64,000 bases of DNA from Bacteroidales bacterium (GTDB lineage Bacteria > Bacteroidota > Bacteroidia > Bacteroidales > P3), in contig JAGCUU010000016.1 in NCBI GenBank assembly GCA_017962665.1, forward strand, positions 124,001 through 188,000, in the 5' to 3' direction. Shown here piece after piece: positions 31,617 through 41,046 of this stretch. Numbering within the stretch: position 1 is the stretch's first letter; each line of letters begins with the position of its first letter. A program made the position numbers and the translations under genes. The notes beneath the pieces are model-generated. The model saw nothing but the letters and a program-made list of their open reading frames with translations. It made no database searches and was not told where the DNA came from.

Positions 31617-32594
31617 ATGCTTATTCTCGCTCCGATGCAAGGACTTACAGAGCTGTTGTTCAGGAAGGCATTTGAACGTTGCTACCCGTGTGCGTTTGAC
31701 TATGCAATCAGCCCTTTCCTGTCGCTTACACATGGTAATCTGAGAAATGCCGGAAAAAAGGTTGAAGATGTGCTTCCGGAACTAAATGAGGGATGTATAC
31801 CCGTTGTTCCTCAGTTACTTGGACATGAGGCTGATGGTTTTGTGGAGCTGGCAAACAGATTGTATGAGTTGGGGTATAACGAGGTGAATTGGAATATGGG
31901 TTGCCCTATGCGTAGGGTTGCAGCAAAGCACAGAGGCTCAGGAATATTGCCATATCCTGACGAGGTTATGGAGATACTTGATTACGTAATGCCGCGAATC
32001 AAGCCAGCGCTCTCGGTAAAGATGCGTTTGGGCTATCGCAGTAGTGATGAAATAGACGCTATTATTCCCATTCTGAATAACTATCCTATTGCAAATGTGA
32101 CTGTTCATCCAAGAATAGGTAAGCAGCTTTATTCGGGGCGTCCGGATCTCGAAAAATTCACCGAAATACTGCCCAAGATTGCCCATAAAATCATTTATAA
32201 CGGCGATATCTTTACGGTGAACGACTATCATAAAATCAGGACTTTTTTTCCTGAGGTAAAGGATGTTATGATTGGTCGCGGTGTACTTTATAATCCGTTG
32301 CTTCCTAATCAGATAAGAATGGAATTTCCTGATGATTTTTTAGATGGTGGTGTGGCTCGGAATGCAATCCGTATGAATTGTGGCGGGGTGATGAAAGAGG
32401 GGGATTTTGTCGTCTCTTTAATGGAGGATATTTTACGGATGGAAATCAGTCAGGATGCAAAAGTGAGGAAAATGAAGGAGTATTGGTGTCTCTTGTCGAA
32501 AGGGCTGCCTGGTACTGAGGAGCGGAAAAGAAAGGTGCTTCACGCCGAATCTTTGGAGGCTGTCTTTGATTTAATCTTGGAGATGACAAAGTAG
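31617..32594 (+). CDS. tRNA-dihydrouridine synthase family protein
   Basis: The 325-residue protein is an FMN-dependent TIM-barrel reductase that converts uridine to dihydrouridine in tRNA. ILAPMQGLTELLFRKAFERC (residues 3-22) is the FMN-binding AxMxGxTD-like start. VNWNMGCPMRRVAAKHRGSG near residue 92 includes the catalytic Cys of the NxGCP motif. KMRLGY near residue 138 and VTVHPR near residue 160 give the phosphate and substrate-binding Lys/His. IIYNGDIFTVNDY and MIGRGVLYNP are the final FMN-phosphate loop. The C-terminal helical domain is short. The subgroup (DusA, B or C) is not certain. Its last 55 bases overlap the PAP2 gene on the other strand. Confidence 0.9.
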   Translation: MLILAPMQGLTELLFRKAFERCYPCAFDYAISPFLSLTHGNLRNAGKKVEDVLPELNEGCIPVVPQLLGHEADGFVELANRLYELGYNEVNWNMGCPMRRVAAKHRGSGILPYPDEVMEILDYVMPRIKPALSVKMRLGYRSSDEIDAIIPILNNYPIANVTVHPRIGKQLYSGRPDLEKFTEILPKIAHKIIYNGDIFTVNDYHKIRTFFPEVKDVMIGRGVLYNPLLPNQIRMEFPDDFLDGGVARNAIRMNCGGVMKEGDFVVSLMEDILRMEISQDAKVRKMKEYWCLLSKGLPGTEERKRKVLHAESLEAVFDLILEMTK

Positions 32595-33112
32595 ACCATT
32601 GCGCCAATCCCTATGCCCAGAAGTGCCCCGCAAATCACATCTCCCGGGTAGTGCTTGCCAAGATAGGGCCGGCTGTATCCTACAATAACTGCCCAAATGA
32701 TAATGAGATAGGGGAGGGATTTTATTCTGTGGCCATATAAAAGACTAAGAAAAACGGCTACGGCAAAGGCGTTAGCGGCATGAGAAGAAACGAAACCATA
32801 GAGGCCTCCCTTGTTTGTGTGGAACATCCTGACGCCTTCCAATTCGTAACATGGACGCAAGCGTTGGATACCGTCTTTGAAGGCGTTGTTGCTTATTTGG
32901 TCGGCCAGAAGGAAGCATAGGGCCAAACCGGCGAGCACCCATAACCAGTTTTTTCGGTCTTTGCGTAATGTTATGAATATGAAGACGATGGTGATTACGG
33001 ACAACCAACACCATGATTGACTGAAACACCACAGTATCCAATCGAGTGCGGTACTGTGGTGTTCGTTTATCCACCAGAAAACTGATTGATCCAATGCTTT
33101 AAGCTTTGTCAT
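32540..33112 (-). CDS. PAP2 superfamily membrane phosphatase
   Basis: The 190-residue protein has about five hydrophobic helices and the three-part active site of PAP2 enzymes. These are KDGIQRLRP near residue 79 (K-x6-RP), [12 protein letters not shown] near residue 107 (the PSGH-type motif, here SSHA) and [17 protein letters not shown] near residue 146 (SR-x5-H-x3-D). Homologues dephosphorylate undecaprenyl pyrophosphate or lipid phosphates such as phosphatidylglycerol phosphate on the periplasmic side. It overlaps the upstream obg gene by 14 bases and converges on the dihydrouridine synthase gene with a 55-base tail overlap. Which lipid it uses is not certain. Confidence 0.87.
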   Translation of the reverse strand: MTKLKALDQSVFWWINEHHSTALDWILWCFSQSWCWLSVITIVFIFITLRKDRKNWLWVLAGLALCFLLADQISNNAFKDGIQRLRPCYELEGVRMFHTNKGGLYGFVSSHAANAFAVAVFLSLLYGHRIKSLPYLIIIWAVIVGYSRPYLGKHYPGDVICGALLGIGIGAMVYFVISKIKSKTASKDSA

Positions 33113-34094
33113 GTAGTTTTTGGAAAATCAAGTCTTTAAGTTCTTGGATATTATATCCTGATACAGCACTTACCATGATGGTTGGTATGGTTCGTGGCAG
33201 AGTGCGTTTCATCTGCTTAATCATGTCGCTGTCCAGCATATCGCATTTAGTTACAGCGAGTATTCGCTGTTTGTCAAGCAGTTCGGGGTTGTATTTCTCG
33301 AGTTCCTTGAGGAGGATTTTGTACTCTTTTTTGATATCCATGCTTTCGCATGACACCATGAATAGCAGGATTGAGTTGCGCTCGATGTGTCTAAGGAACC
33401 TCAGCCCCAGGCCTTTGCCTTCGGCGGCACCTTCAATTATACCAGGAATGTCGGCTATGCAAAAAGACTGATCGTCATGATATTTTACTATTCCAAGATT
33501 TGGTATCAGTGTGGTGAACGGATAATCTGCTATTTCCGGTTTTGCGGCGGAAACCACAGAGAGAAAGGTGGATTTACCTGCATTGGGAAACCCTACAAGT
33601 CCAACATCTGCAAGTACTTTCAATTCTATTATAACCCAACGTTCCTCGGCAGGTTCGCCAGGTTGTGCGTAGCGTGGAGTTTGGTTGGTGGGAGACTTGA
33701 AATGGTCGTTACCCCATCCTCCGCGGCCTCCTTTTGCTATTATGGCGGTCTGCCCATCTTCGGTGATTTCGCATAACTGTTCACCCGTTTCGGCATCGCG
33801 GCAGATGCATCCAAGAGGGACTTCTAAAATCTGGTCAGCGCCTTCGCGTCCGGTGCATAGGTTTTGACCCCCATTTTGACCGTTTTCGGCAAAGACGTGT
33901 TTTGTGTATTTGAGATGCAGCAAGGTCCACCTGTTGGTGTTGCCACGCAGCATCACATGTCCGCCTCTTCCTCCATCGCCACCATCAGGACCTGCTTTCG
34001 CATTGTATTTCACGCGTAAAAGGTGGGCGGACCCTGCTCCGCCCTTACCGGAGCGGACAAGTATTTTTACATAGTCGACGAAATTGGAAGTCAT
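33099..34094 (-). CDS. obg: Obg/CgtA GTPase
   Basis: The 331-residue protein has the glycine-rich Obg fold at residues 1-160 ([32 protein letters not shown]). The GTPase domain follows with G1 GFPNAGKST near residue 168, G2 T-containing PFTTLIPN, G3 DIPGIIEGA and G4 TKCD near residue 283. It ends after the GTPase domain, so the variable C-terminal OCT domain of some homologues is absent. Obg proteins act in late 50S ribosome assembly and growth control. It overlaps adk by four bases (34091-34094) and precedes the PAP2 gene, a tight operon. Confidence 0.97.
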   Translation of the reverse strand: MTSNFVDYVKILVRSGKGGAGSAHLLRVKYNAKAGPDGGDGGRGGHVMLRGNTNRWTLLHLKYTKHVFAENGQNGGQNLCTGREGADQILEVPLGCICRDAETGEQLCEITEDGQTAIIAKGGRGGWGNDHFKSPTNQTPRYAQPGEPAEERWVIIELKVLADVGLVGFPNAGKSTFLSVVSAAKPEIADYPFTTLIPNLGIVKYHDDQSFCIADIPGIIEGAAEGKGLGLRFLRHIERNSILLFMVSCESMDIKKEYKILLKELEKYNPELLDKQRILAVTKCDMLDSDMIKQMKRTLPRTIPTIMVSAVSGYNIQELKDLIFQKLHDKA

Positions 34095-34657
34095 TTGTGT
34101 TTTTCGATTTCGGCGATAATGGTGGATGAAATATCCTTAATGTCTCCAAAGCCGTTAACTTTGCATAGCTGACCTTTTTTCTCGTAGTATGAGGCTACGG
34201 GGAGTGTCTTGGCTTCGTACTCTTTGAGGCGGTTTTTGATTGTCTCTTCGTTGTCGTCGCTACGTCCGGACACTTTTGCGCGTTCAAGCATGCGTCGAAT
34301 CAGTTCTTCCTTCGGGACATCAAGGCTAATCATGCAGGTGAGTTTACGGCCGTGTTTCTCTAATAGGCGGTCAAGGGTTTCTGCCTGTGCTACATTGCGA
34401 GGAAAGCCGTCGAAAAGCATGCCTTGTGTGTCGTTGGCAATGGCTTTGTCGATCATTTCGACAACAATGTCGTCGCTCACAAGGTTGCCGGAGTCCATGA
34501 TGCTTTTGATACGTTTGCCTAATTCTGTCTGGTCGGCAATTTCTTTGCGAAGGAGGTCTCCGGTGGAGATGTGGTTGAGTTTGTATTTTTCAACAATAAA
34601 GTCGGACTGTGTTCCTTTGCCGGCACCCGGGGCGCCGAATAAAACGATGTTCAGCAT
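34091..34657 (-). CDS. adk: Adenylate kinase
   Basis: The 188-residue protein interconverts ATP plus AMP with two ADP in the cytosol. It has the P-loop [13 protein letters not shown] (residues 5-17), the AMP-binding [11 protein letters not shown] near residue 31, [17 protein letters not shown] near residue 82 and the LID-region segment [20 protein letters not shown] near residue 125. The LID is the short form without zinc-binding Cys. Length matches short bacterial adenylate kinases. It overlaps obg by four bases and follows the FKBP gene by 15 bases. Confidence 0.97.
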   Translation of the reverse strand: MLNIVLFGAPGAGKGTQSDFIVEKYKLNHISTGDLLRKEIADQTELGKRIKSIMDSGNLVSDDIVVEMIDKAIANDTQGMLFDGFPRNVAQAETLDRLLEKHGRKLTCMISLDVPKEELIRRMLERAKVSGRSDDNEETIKNRLKEYEAKTLPVASYYEKKGQLCKVNGFGDIKDISSTIIAEIEKHK

Positions 34658-34672
34658 TGTTATGAGGTTGTG

Positions 34673-35572
34673 TTATTGTACGGAAACTATTTCGATGTCA
34701 AAAATAAGTGGGCTGTTTGGCGGAATAAGATCGCCTGCCCCCTGGGGACCGTAGCCCATGGATGAGGGAATGATGAGTGTCAGTTTGCTTCCTGCCGGCT
34801 GATTGATAATGCCTTTTTGCCAACCACGGATAAGTGACATTTGTCCAACAGTATAGCTCAAAGGAGCATACTTTCGTTCTGCGTCATAGATGCCGTTTTG
34901 CTTCGCGATGCTTTCAATGCTGGTGTCAAATACTTTACCGTTAAGCAGACGGCCGGTGTAATTGATGGCGACATTGCGGTTGATTTCAACTATTTGACCT
35001 TTGCCTTTCTTGTTCACGATAATGTAAAGACCCTCTTCGTCAGGAGTGGCCTTGATATTGTTGTCGGCTACATATTTTGCTAGGGTTTCGGCCTCGGCCT
35101 CATGTATTTGACGTTGGTTTTCGATATAGTTGTCACGCTCCTGGGCGATTTCTTCCTGTGTCACGATGTCAGTAAGATTGATTTCGTAGTAAATAGTCAT
35201 TCCGGTACCGGACTTGTAGTATGATGGGAGTTTGAATCCGAGCAGTGCCAATGAGTCGGCGGGGACACCGAAGATGGCTTTGTCGCCAATGTGCATCATG
35301 AGCAGACCTTCAGGAAGATCGCCCTTGAATGCGGGATTTGTGGCCATAAGGATACGGTCGGGTTGGTCAATAGTGATAAGCACTGAGTCGTTGAGCCTCA
35401 TCACGCATGTTCCTACAAGCACGTCACCCATTTGTACTTGCTTGGCTCCTTTGTTTGTTTCCAGGAACTTATAAATCAAACCGTCTTTGGTAGTCTTGAA
35501 ACCATCGCCGCATGATGTAAATAATGTTGCTGCCAAAAATACGGTGGCTAAAAGAATTAAATTTTTTTTCAT
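34673..35572 (-). CDS. FKBP-type peptidyl-prolyl isomerase lipoprotein with extra N-terminal domain
   Basis: The 299-residue protein has a lipoprotein signal (LAATLFTSCG, Cys near residue 21), so it is probably anchored in the outer or inner membrane facing the periplasm. A C-terminal FKBP domain starts near residue 180 with INRNVAINYTGRLLNGKVFD, LIRGWQKGIINQPAGSKLTL and MGYGPQGAGDLIPPNSPLIF. Residues about 30-150 (LIYKFLETNKGAKQVQMGDV, GLLMMHIGDKAIFGVPADSL) look like a second, degenerate FKBP-like domain. The enzyme would assist folding of exported proteins. It lies in the nrnA-adk-obg operon directly before adk. Confidence 0.88.
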   Translation of the reverse strand: MKKNLILLATVFLAATLFTSCGDGFKTTKDGLIYKFLETNKGAKQVQMGDVLVGTCVMRLNDSVLITIDQPDRILMATNPAFKGDLPEGLLMMHIGDKAIFGVPADSLALLGFKLPSYYKSGTGMTIYYEINLTDIVTQEEIAQERDNYIENQRQIHEAEAETLAKYVADNNIKATPDEEGLYIIVNKKGKGQIVEINRNVAINYTGRLLNGKVFDTSIESIAKQNGIYDAERKYAPLSYTVGQMSLIRGWQKGIINQPAGSKLTLIIPSSMGYGPQGAGDLIPPNSPLIFDIEIVSVQ

Positions 35573-35605
35573 TTTTTGTTTTTGATTATAAATGTATTAA
35601 TGTTG

Positions 35606-36142
35606 TTACTTTGAGTGCTTGTTTAAGTTGTTTTTTTCGGATATTTGAAGATCAATTACCAATATTGCGCTTTTGGGAATCCTGTCGTTATCCCCTGCAA
35701 TGCCGTATGCCATTGCGGAGGGGAGTATGATTTTTGCCCGGCTGCCATAGTTCATTTGAAGAACAGCCTGGTCGAGGCCAATCATTATGTGTCTCCTTCC
35801 CGCAACAAAACCCTCTGTAATGTCAGAATAGAAGGTTTTGCCATTTATAGCCTCAATATTGTATCGTACGTATACACTGTCTTCGTATTTTACCTTGTTG
35901 CCATTGCCTTCCTCATAAACCCAAATACGAACACCGTCAAGTAGTTTTTCCATTGTCCATCCGTGTCGCGCAATGTATTCATCTATTGTGGTTTCCTCAG
36001 ACTGTGCAATGGTTTTGTTTGCATTGATCATGTGTTCCTTGATGCCGTTGTCCGATACTGAAGGCTGGTTGACGATGGGAGGGTCTCCGTGACAGGAGGA
36101 GAATAATAACATTGCAAAGAATATGTAGAACAGCTGTTTCAT
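35606..36142 (-). CDS. FKBP-type peptidyl-prolyl isomerase lipoprotein (GldI-like)
   Basis: The 178-residue protein has a lipoprotein signal (FAMLLFSSCHG, Cys near residue 17) and a single FKBP domain in the C-terminal half. This part has VKYEDSVYVRYNIEAINGKT, IGLDQAVLQMNYGSRAKIIL and MAYGIAGDNDRIPKSAILVI. It resembles the GldI branch of Bacteroidota isomerases, which are lipoproteins of similar size needed for gliding in Flavobacterium; gliding is not implied here. The start overlaps the end of the upstream DHH gene by four bases (36139-36142). The next gene is another FKBP lipoprotein, so the pair probably arose by duplication. Confidence 0.85.
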   Translation of the reverse strand: MKQLFYIFFAMLLFSSCHGDPPIVNQPSVSDNGIKEHMINANKTIAQSEETTIDEYIARHGWTMEKLLDGVRIWVYEEGNGNKVKYEDSVYVRYNIEAINGKTFYSDITEGFVAGRRHIMIGLDQAVLQMNYGSRAKIILPSAMAYGIAGDNDRIPKSAILVIDLQISEKNNLNKHSK

Positions 36143-37188
36143 TTTTTATTGTGAGCTTTTATCTCGTTCAACATATTTTCTTCAAGGATGTGTATTGTGG
36201 TGTTGAAGTCGTAAGGGGATGTGGCTCCGCTTGCTTTTGTATGTCCGCCTCCACCGAAATACTTGTTGGCAAAAACATTGACATCGAAATCGTTTTTTGC
36301 TCTAAAAGAAATTCTCACTTTTCCTTCGGACATTTTCACAAGGGCTCCTACCTGCATCTCTTCCATCATTAGAGTGTAATTTACAAGACCTTCAAGGTCG
36401 TAGGTCTCCGCACCGAAATCGGCAAGTTCTTTATCATCGATGTAAATATAAGCAAATCCTGCTTCACGGAAAATTCTAAGATGCTTGTCGAGAAGATAGC
36501 CTAAAAGCTTCATTTTGCGAATACTGTAGTTGTTGAAAATCCTGTTGTGGACATCTGCGGCATTGAGTGGGTGTTTCATAAGGGCAGCTGTGGCCTCATA
36601 CAGGGTGGCATCTTCATTAGCGTATGCAAAACAGCCTGTGTCTGTGTTTATTCCGTGATAGAGACATTGTGCGGTGTTGTCGGTTATGGAACTGTCACCT
36701 ATTATCTGTACAAATATCCAATACAGCAGTTCGCATGTCGACGATAAATCTGGTATGGACACAATGTGGTGGAACAGGTCGGTATCTGGATTATGGTGAT
36801 GATCGATGAGAATTTTTATTGCCTTGCTTTCGGAAAGGGCCTTGTCGAGAGGAAGGACGCGGGGGGCGTTGTTAAGGTCGACAGCTATAATTAATTCAGC
36901 CTCTCTGAGTACATTGTTGCATGTGTTGGCATCTGTTTCTGCATCAAGAATTTCATTTGAGCCGGGGAGGTAAAGCATATCCGCTGGACAGCGATGAGGA
37001 AGGACAACGTAGATTTGGGGTTTGTCCCTGCCTGCAAAAAAAGCGTCATTTAGCCAATGGTACAACGCCAAGGAAGACCCAACGGCATCACCGTCAGGGT
37101 TCATGTGCGAAATAATAACTGTTTTTTTTGCTTTGTCAAATATTTTGGCAATGCATTCAACAGTTTCGTTGTCAATGGTTAAAGGCAT
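36139..37188 (-). CDS. nrnA: DHH/DHHA1 phosphoesterase (NrnA-like)
   Basis: I start at the ATG at 37186-37188 (MPLTIDNETVECIAKIFDKA); an upstream TTG lies inside the promoter. The roughly 349-residue protein has VIISHMNPDGDAVGSSLAL near residue 26 (the DHH-family HxNPDGDA metal motif). AVDLNNAPR is next near residue 115, ILIDHHHNPD near residue 136 (the DHH motif) and GGGGHTKASGAT near residue 325 (DHHA1). Such enzymes degrade nanoRNA and/or hydrolyse pAp to AMP, or act on cyclic di-AMP; the substrate cannot be assigned. It opens the operon running to the PAP2 gene and has a -7 element 25 bases upstream. Confidence 0.9.
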   Translation of the reverse strand: MPLTIDNETVECIAKIFDKAKKTVIISHMNPDGDAVGSSLALYHWLNDAFFAGRDKPQIYVVLPHRCPADMLYLPGSNEILDAETDANTCNNVLREAELIIAVDLNNAPRVLPLDKALSESKAIKILIDHHHNPDTDLFHHIVSIPDLSSTCELLYWIFVQIIGDSSITDNTAQCLYHGINTDTGCFAYANEDATLYEATAALMKHPLNAADVHNRIFNNYSIRKMKLLGYLLDKHLRIFREAGFAYIYIDDKELADFGAETYDLEGLVNYTLMMEEMQVGALVKMSEGKVRISFRAKNDFDVNVFANKYFGGGGHTKASGATSPYDFNTTIHILEENMLNEIKAHNKK

Positions 37189-37212
37189 TTTTACGCTTCT
37201 GTATACAAAATA

Positions 37213-37220
37213 CAAAAGTA
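37213..37220 (-). promoter_or_regulatory. -7 element of the nrnA-FKBP-adk-obg operon
   Basis: On the minus strand TACTTTTG fits TAnnTTTG, 25 bases before the ATG at 37188. The element overlaps the longer reading frame that begins with TTG at 37215, which argues for the shorter start. Confidence 0.6.
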
Positions 37221-37306
37221 CATATTAATTATAATATGTCGGGCTAAAAATGCGAGTCAACTGAATAAATATTAACAATTGTTGTGAATAATGATAGATG
37301 TCTTGG

Positions 37307-38470
37307 TTACCAAGCCATTCCTTTTGATACCATCCATGCTTGAGCCTCTTTGTTGCCGAGTTTGGCGGCTTTTTTGTAACTGGAGGTCTCTCTGGCAGAA
37401 TTGCCTTGTTTGGCATAGAGTTTTGCAATAAGACAATAAGTTTCGTGGTCGCGTTCGTTGATGGCTACAGCTTTCTGATAGTTGCGAAGTGCTTTTACGT
37501 AGTCGTTTTTGTCGGTGTATATCTTACCAAGGCATTTATATGAGTCTGCATCTTTGGGATTGATGCGTGTGGCTTTCTGGTGGTATGCAATCGCCTCCTC
37601 ATAGTTGCCTTTTTTCCCGTAGATTGCGCCAAGTCTGTTGTATGCCGGGATGTAAAGGCTGTCAAGTCCGATTATGGTTTCATAGCATTGTATTGCTTTT
37701 TGATCGTCGCCGCGTTGCACGAATGCAATGCCAAGATAATAGTAGAGTTTTATGGATTTGTTGTCGCGTTGCAGACCTTTGCGAAGATAAGATATTGCCG
37801 TTTCGTAGTTGTTTTTTTGCGTATACATTACTCCCAAATTATAGTAGGCGTCGATGTTGTCGGGATCGTTTGCAAGTGTTTTTCGGAATTGTTCCTGGGC
37901 ATCGTTGTCGTTGCCGCGATTGTAGTAGATGACTCCGAGTGTATTGGTCGCACGAGGTAGTTTGGGGTCGATGGCAAGGGCTTTTTTTGCCCACAGAATT
38001 GCATTGGTAAAATTCTTTTTATAATTATAAATCAATGCGATGTTGCAATAGGCGTCTGCGTTTTCAGGATTTAATTCTACAGCCTGTTCGGCAAGTTTCA
38101 AAAGGTTGTCCACACCGGAGAAATGGTTGCTTTTTATACCTTCGAAGTCATTGTTTTCAATATAGCAAAAAACAAGTAAGTTGACTGCTTCCGGTAGTGT
38201 GTCGTTGAGGTTTACGGCATTGCGCAGGGTCGTCGCGGCATCGTCGAAATGGGAGCGTCGGAGCTGCAGGCTGCCCAAGGCAAGCAGCGGGGCTGTGTCG
38301 TCAGGATCGGCGTTTGTGGCCTGACGGTAATACTCTTCCGCTCTGTCGGACAGTCCTAACTGTTCAGTTTTTTTGCCCTTTTCAAAGAGGTTTTTTGCAG
38401 ATTCGTTTTGACAGAATGTTGCTTTGGAGAATATGGAAAGCAAGAGGATGAGGAGTAGTCGTATTTTCAT
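37307..38470 (-). CDS. Exported tetratricopeptide-repeat protein
   Basis: The 387-residue protein has a signal peptide (MKIRLLLILLLSIFSKATFC, Q) and then about nine to ten tandem TPR units of 34 residues up to the end. Recurring motifs include AEEYYRQATNADPDD, AIYNYKKNFTNAILWAKKAL and NLGVMYTQKNNYETAISYLR. TPR arrays bind partner proteins, so this is likely a periplasmic or outer-membrane scaffold. It is the last gene of a group with coaD and recG, separated from recG by 16 bases. I do not recognise a specific named family beyond TPR. The final C-terminal repeats run closer together with Lys-rich turns. Confidence 0.85.
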   Translation of the reverse strand: MKIRLLLILLLSIFSKATFCQNESAKNLFEKGKKTEQLGLSDRAEEYYRQATNADPDDTAPLLALGSLQLRRSHFDDAATTLRNAVNLNDTLPEAVNLLVFCYIENNDFEGIKSNHFSGVDNLLKLAEQAVELNPENADAYCNIALIYNYKKNFTNAILWAKKALAIDPKLPRATNTLGVIYYNRGNDNDAQEQFRKTLANDPDNIDAYYNLGVMYTQKNNYETAISYLRKGLQRDNKSIKLYYYLGIAFVQRGDDQKAIQCYETIIGLDSLYIPAYNRLGAIYGKKGNYEEAIAYHQKATRINPKDADSYKCLGKIYTDKNDYVKALRNYQKAVAINERDHETYCLIAKLYAKQGNSARETSSYKKAAKLGNKEAQAWMVSKGMAW

Positions 38471-38486
38471 GTATTATTGTTTGTTG

Positions 38487-40580
38487 TTAACTGATGCGAC
38501 CCCAAGCCAGCGCACGTTTGTTTTTTTGAAGGTATAGGCGTAGGTTGGCGTTATCTATGTTCTGTAAATCCGGATCGTTGTCAAGAATCTCTTGTACGCT
38601 CTCGCGTGCTGCACGTACAATGGATTCGTCGCTAACTATGTCGGCAAGTTTCAACTGTAGTATTCCGCTCTGCTGCAGTCCTTGCAGGTCACCGGGACCT
38701 CTTAGCTTGAGGTCGGCTTCGGCGATACGGAATCCGTCGCAGGTGTCTACCATAGTCTTAATGCGTTCTCGTCCGCTATTTGACAGTTTGTTGCCAGTCA
38801 TCAGTATGCAATACGATTGTTCACCTCCGCGTCCAACCCGTCCTCTCAGCTGGTGAAGCTGTGAAAGTCCAAATCGTTCTGCATTTTCAATGACCATTAC
38901 TGTTGCATTTGGGACATCCACGCCAACTTCTATTACGGTGGTACTCACCATGATTTGTGTCTCTCCACGTTTGAATCTCCCCATTTCGTAGTCTTTGGCT
39001 GCACTGTCCATCCGTCCGTGAACGATACTTATTTGATAGTCTGGAAGAGGAAATTCCCTGACGACACTCTCGTAACCGTCCATGAGGTCTTTGAGGTCCA
39101 TTGTTTCAGATTCCTCAATGAGTGGGTATACGATATAGACTTGTCTGCCTTTGGATATCTGGTCGCGTATAAAACCGAATACCTTTAATCTTTGAGAATC
39201 TGTGCAGTGTATGGTTTTTACGGCTTTACGTCCAGGTGGTAGCTCGTCGATGATTGAGCAGTCCAAATCTCCGTAAAGAGTCATGGCAAGTGTACGAGGT
39301 ATCGGGGTGGCTGTCATTACCAGCACATGAGGGGGCTGTTTGCTTTTAGTCCATAGTTTTGCACGCTGTTCAACACCAAAACGATGCTGTTCGTCTATGA
39401 CCACAAAACCGAGGTTGCTGAATTGTACATCTTTCTCAATAACAGCATGGGTTCCGATAAGTATATCTATGTCGCCATTGGCAAGTCGTTGTTTTATTTT
39501 GCGTTTTTCGGTCGGTTTTAGGGAACCTGTAAGCAATTCTACATCAACATTCAACCCATTTAGCATAGATGAGATGTTGTTATAGTGTTGGTTCGCAAGT
39601 ATCTCGGTGGGTGCCATGATGCAGGCTTGGCAACCGTTGTCGATAGCGATAAGTGTACAGAGTAATGCAACAAGTGTTTTCCCACTTCCTACATCTCCTT
39701 GCAGTAGTCGGTTCATCTGATGTCCACTTTTCATGTCGGCACGGATTTCTTTCACAACACGCTTCTGCGCCCTGGTGAGTTCAAAGGATAGTTTTTCGTT
39801 GTAGAATCGGTTGAATTTCTCACCTATAATATGGAACAAATAGCCGTTTGTGCGTCGTTGACGGTCATGTTTGGCATATTGGTAGTCGAGTTGAAGGAAG
39901 AAGAGTTCTTCAAACTTCATTCGCTGTATCGAGACGGTGATGTCGTGTGGGGAGTTTGGGTAGTGAATTACTTCTATGGCATTTGCACGAGAAGGCAGAT
40001 GGTATTTCTGTATAAGGCTTGCAGGAAGGGTTTCGGGGATACGTCCTTCTGCCATACGTAGTAGTTGTTCTGTCAGTCTGGCAATTCCTTTTGTATGGAG
40101 TCCTTTGGCTTTCAGCTTTTCGGTAGAAGAATATATTGGAATGTATTTGATGTTTGATGAGGTTGGGCTGTCGGCACGATCGATATCGGGATGCGCAATG
40201 TTAATGTGGTCGTTGAATAGGGTGGGCTTGCCCATCACAATATAGTCCACGTCTGGTTTTAAAGACTCTTTTATCCATTTAATGCCTTGGAACCAAACGA
40301 GTTCTATTTGTCCAGTATCGTCTTGTAACTGAGCGGTTAATCGAGTGGAACGGCCGCTTCCTATCGAGTGCATGTCGTGAATTCTACCGCGAAGCACGAC
40401 ATAGGGCTCGTCAATATTCATATTGCGAATAGTGGTTATGTTCGACCGGTCAATGTATCGATAAGGAAAATATTCCAGAAGGTCACCGTAAGTGTAAATG
40501 TTTAATTCGCGTTGAAGCAGCTGGGCACGAGCGGGACCGACGCCTTTAAGGAATTCTATGGGTGTTTCAACAAAGAGCAA
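38487..40580 (-). CDS. recG: ATP-dependent DNA helicase RecG
   Basis: The 697-residue protein has the RecG layout: an N-terminal wedge/OB region (FLKGVGPARAQLLQRELNIY, residues 9-28, then YFPYRYIDRS and the OB strands). Helicase motif I is LLQGDVGSGKTLVALL near residue 293, motif II is VVIDEQHRFGVEQR near residue 391 and motif III is VLVMTATPIPRTLA. Motif VI and the RecG TRG region follow (LSQLHQLRGRVGRG near residue 597). It remodels stalled replication forks and branched recombination intermediates in the cytosol. Length is close to the usual 680-700. It follows coaD by nine bases and is probably in the same operon. Confidence 0.97.
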   Translation of the reverse strand: MLFVETPIEFLKGVGPARAQLLQRELNIYTYGDLLEYFPYRYIDRSNITTIRNMNIDEPYVVLRGRIHDMHSIGSGRSTRLTAQLQDDTGQIELVWFQGIKWIKESLKPDVDYIVMGKPTLFNDHINIAHPDIDRADSPTSSNIKYIPIYSSTEKLKAKGLHTKGIARLTEQLLRMAEGRIPETLPASLIQKYHLPSRANAIEVIHYPNSPHDITVSIQRMKFEELFFLQLDYQYAKHDRQRRTNGYLFHIIGEKFNRFYNEKLSFELTRAQKRVVKEIRADMKSGHQMNRLLQGDVGSGKTLVALLCTLIAIDNGCQACIMAPTEILANQHYNNISSMLNGLNVDVELLTGSLKPTEKRKIKQRLANGDIDILIGTHAVIEKDVQFSNLGFVVIDEQHRFGVEQRAKLWTKSKQPPHVLVMTATPIPRTLAMTLYGDLDCSIIDELPPGRKAVKTIHCTDSQRLKVFGFIRDQISKGRQVYIVYPLIEESETMDLKDLMDGYESVVREFPLPDYQISIVHGRMDSAAKDYEMGRFKRGETQIMVSTTVIEVGVDVPNATVMVIENAERFGLSQLHQLRGRVGRGGEQSYCILMTGNKLSNSGRERIKTMVDTCDGFRIAEADLKLRGPGDLQGLQQSGILQLKLADIVSDESIVRAARESVQEILDNDPDLQNIDNANLRLYLQKNKRALAWGRIS

Positions 40581-40589
40581 TGATCTTAC

Positions 40590-41036
40590 TTATTGGATTA
40601 CAAATTTTGAAACGTCCTTGCCGAGTGAGGCCAGTTCGCGTACCATTGTTGAGCTTATTGCGGCATATTGAGGCTCTGATATAAGAATGACTGTCTCGAT
40701 ATCAGAGTCGAGTAGTCTGTTGATGTCGGCGATAGTGCGTTCATATTCAAAATCGGCGTTGTTTCTTACTCCCCTTAGAATGAATTTTGCACCTGTCTTG
40801 TGGCAGAAATCTATTGTAGTGCCGGAATAGGAAGCAGTCTTGATATTCGGCATATCTGCTGTGGCTTTTTGTATTCTTGAGATACGTTCGGCTAATGGCA
40901 GGAATTCTTTTTTTGCGCTGTTTACTCCTATGGCCACTATGATGCGGTCGAAAAGTGGCATTGCTTTCCGTAAAAGGGCCAGATGCCCTGTTGTCATAGG
41001 GTCAAAAGAGCCAGGGAAGAGAGCTATTCTATCCAT
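40590..41036 (-). CDS. coaD: Phosphopantetheine adenylyltransferase
   Basis: The 148-residue protein catalyses the fourth step of coenzyme A synthesis, joining ATP and 4'-phosphopantetheine. It has ALFPGSFDPMTTGHLALLRK near the N-terminus (the TxGH nucleotidyltransferase motif) and LRGVRNNADFEYERTIADIN near residue 88. ISSTMVRELASLGKDVSKFV follows near residue 125 (the ISST motif). Length is normal for the CoaD family, slightly short at the C-terminus. The gene is nine bases upstream of recG and ten bases after a PorT-like gene. Confidence 0.95.
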   Translation of the reverse strand: MDRIALFPGSFDPMTTGHLALLRKAMPLFDRIIVAIGVNSAKKEFLPLAERISRIQKATADMPNIKTASYSGTTIDFCHKTGAKFILRGVRNNADFEYERTIADINRLLDSDIETVILISEPQYAAISSTMVRELASLGKDVSKFVIQ

Positions 41037-41046
41037 AAATATGGGG

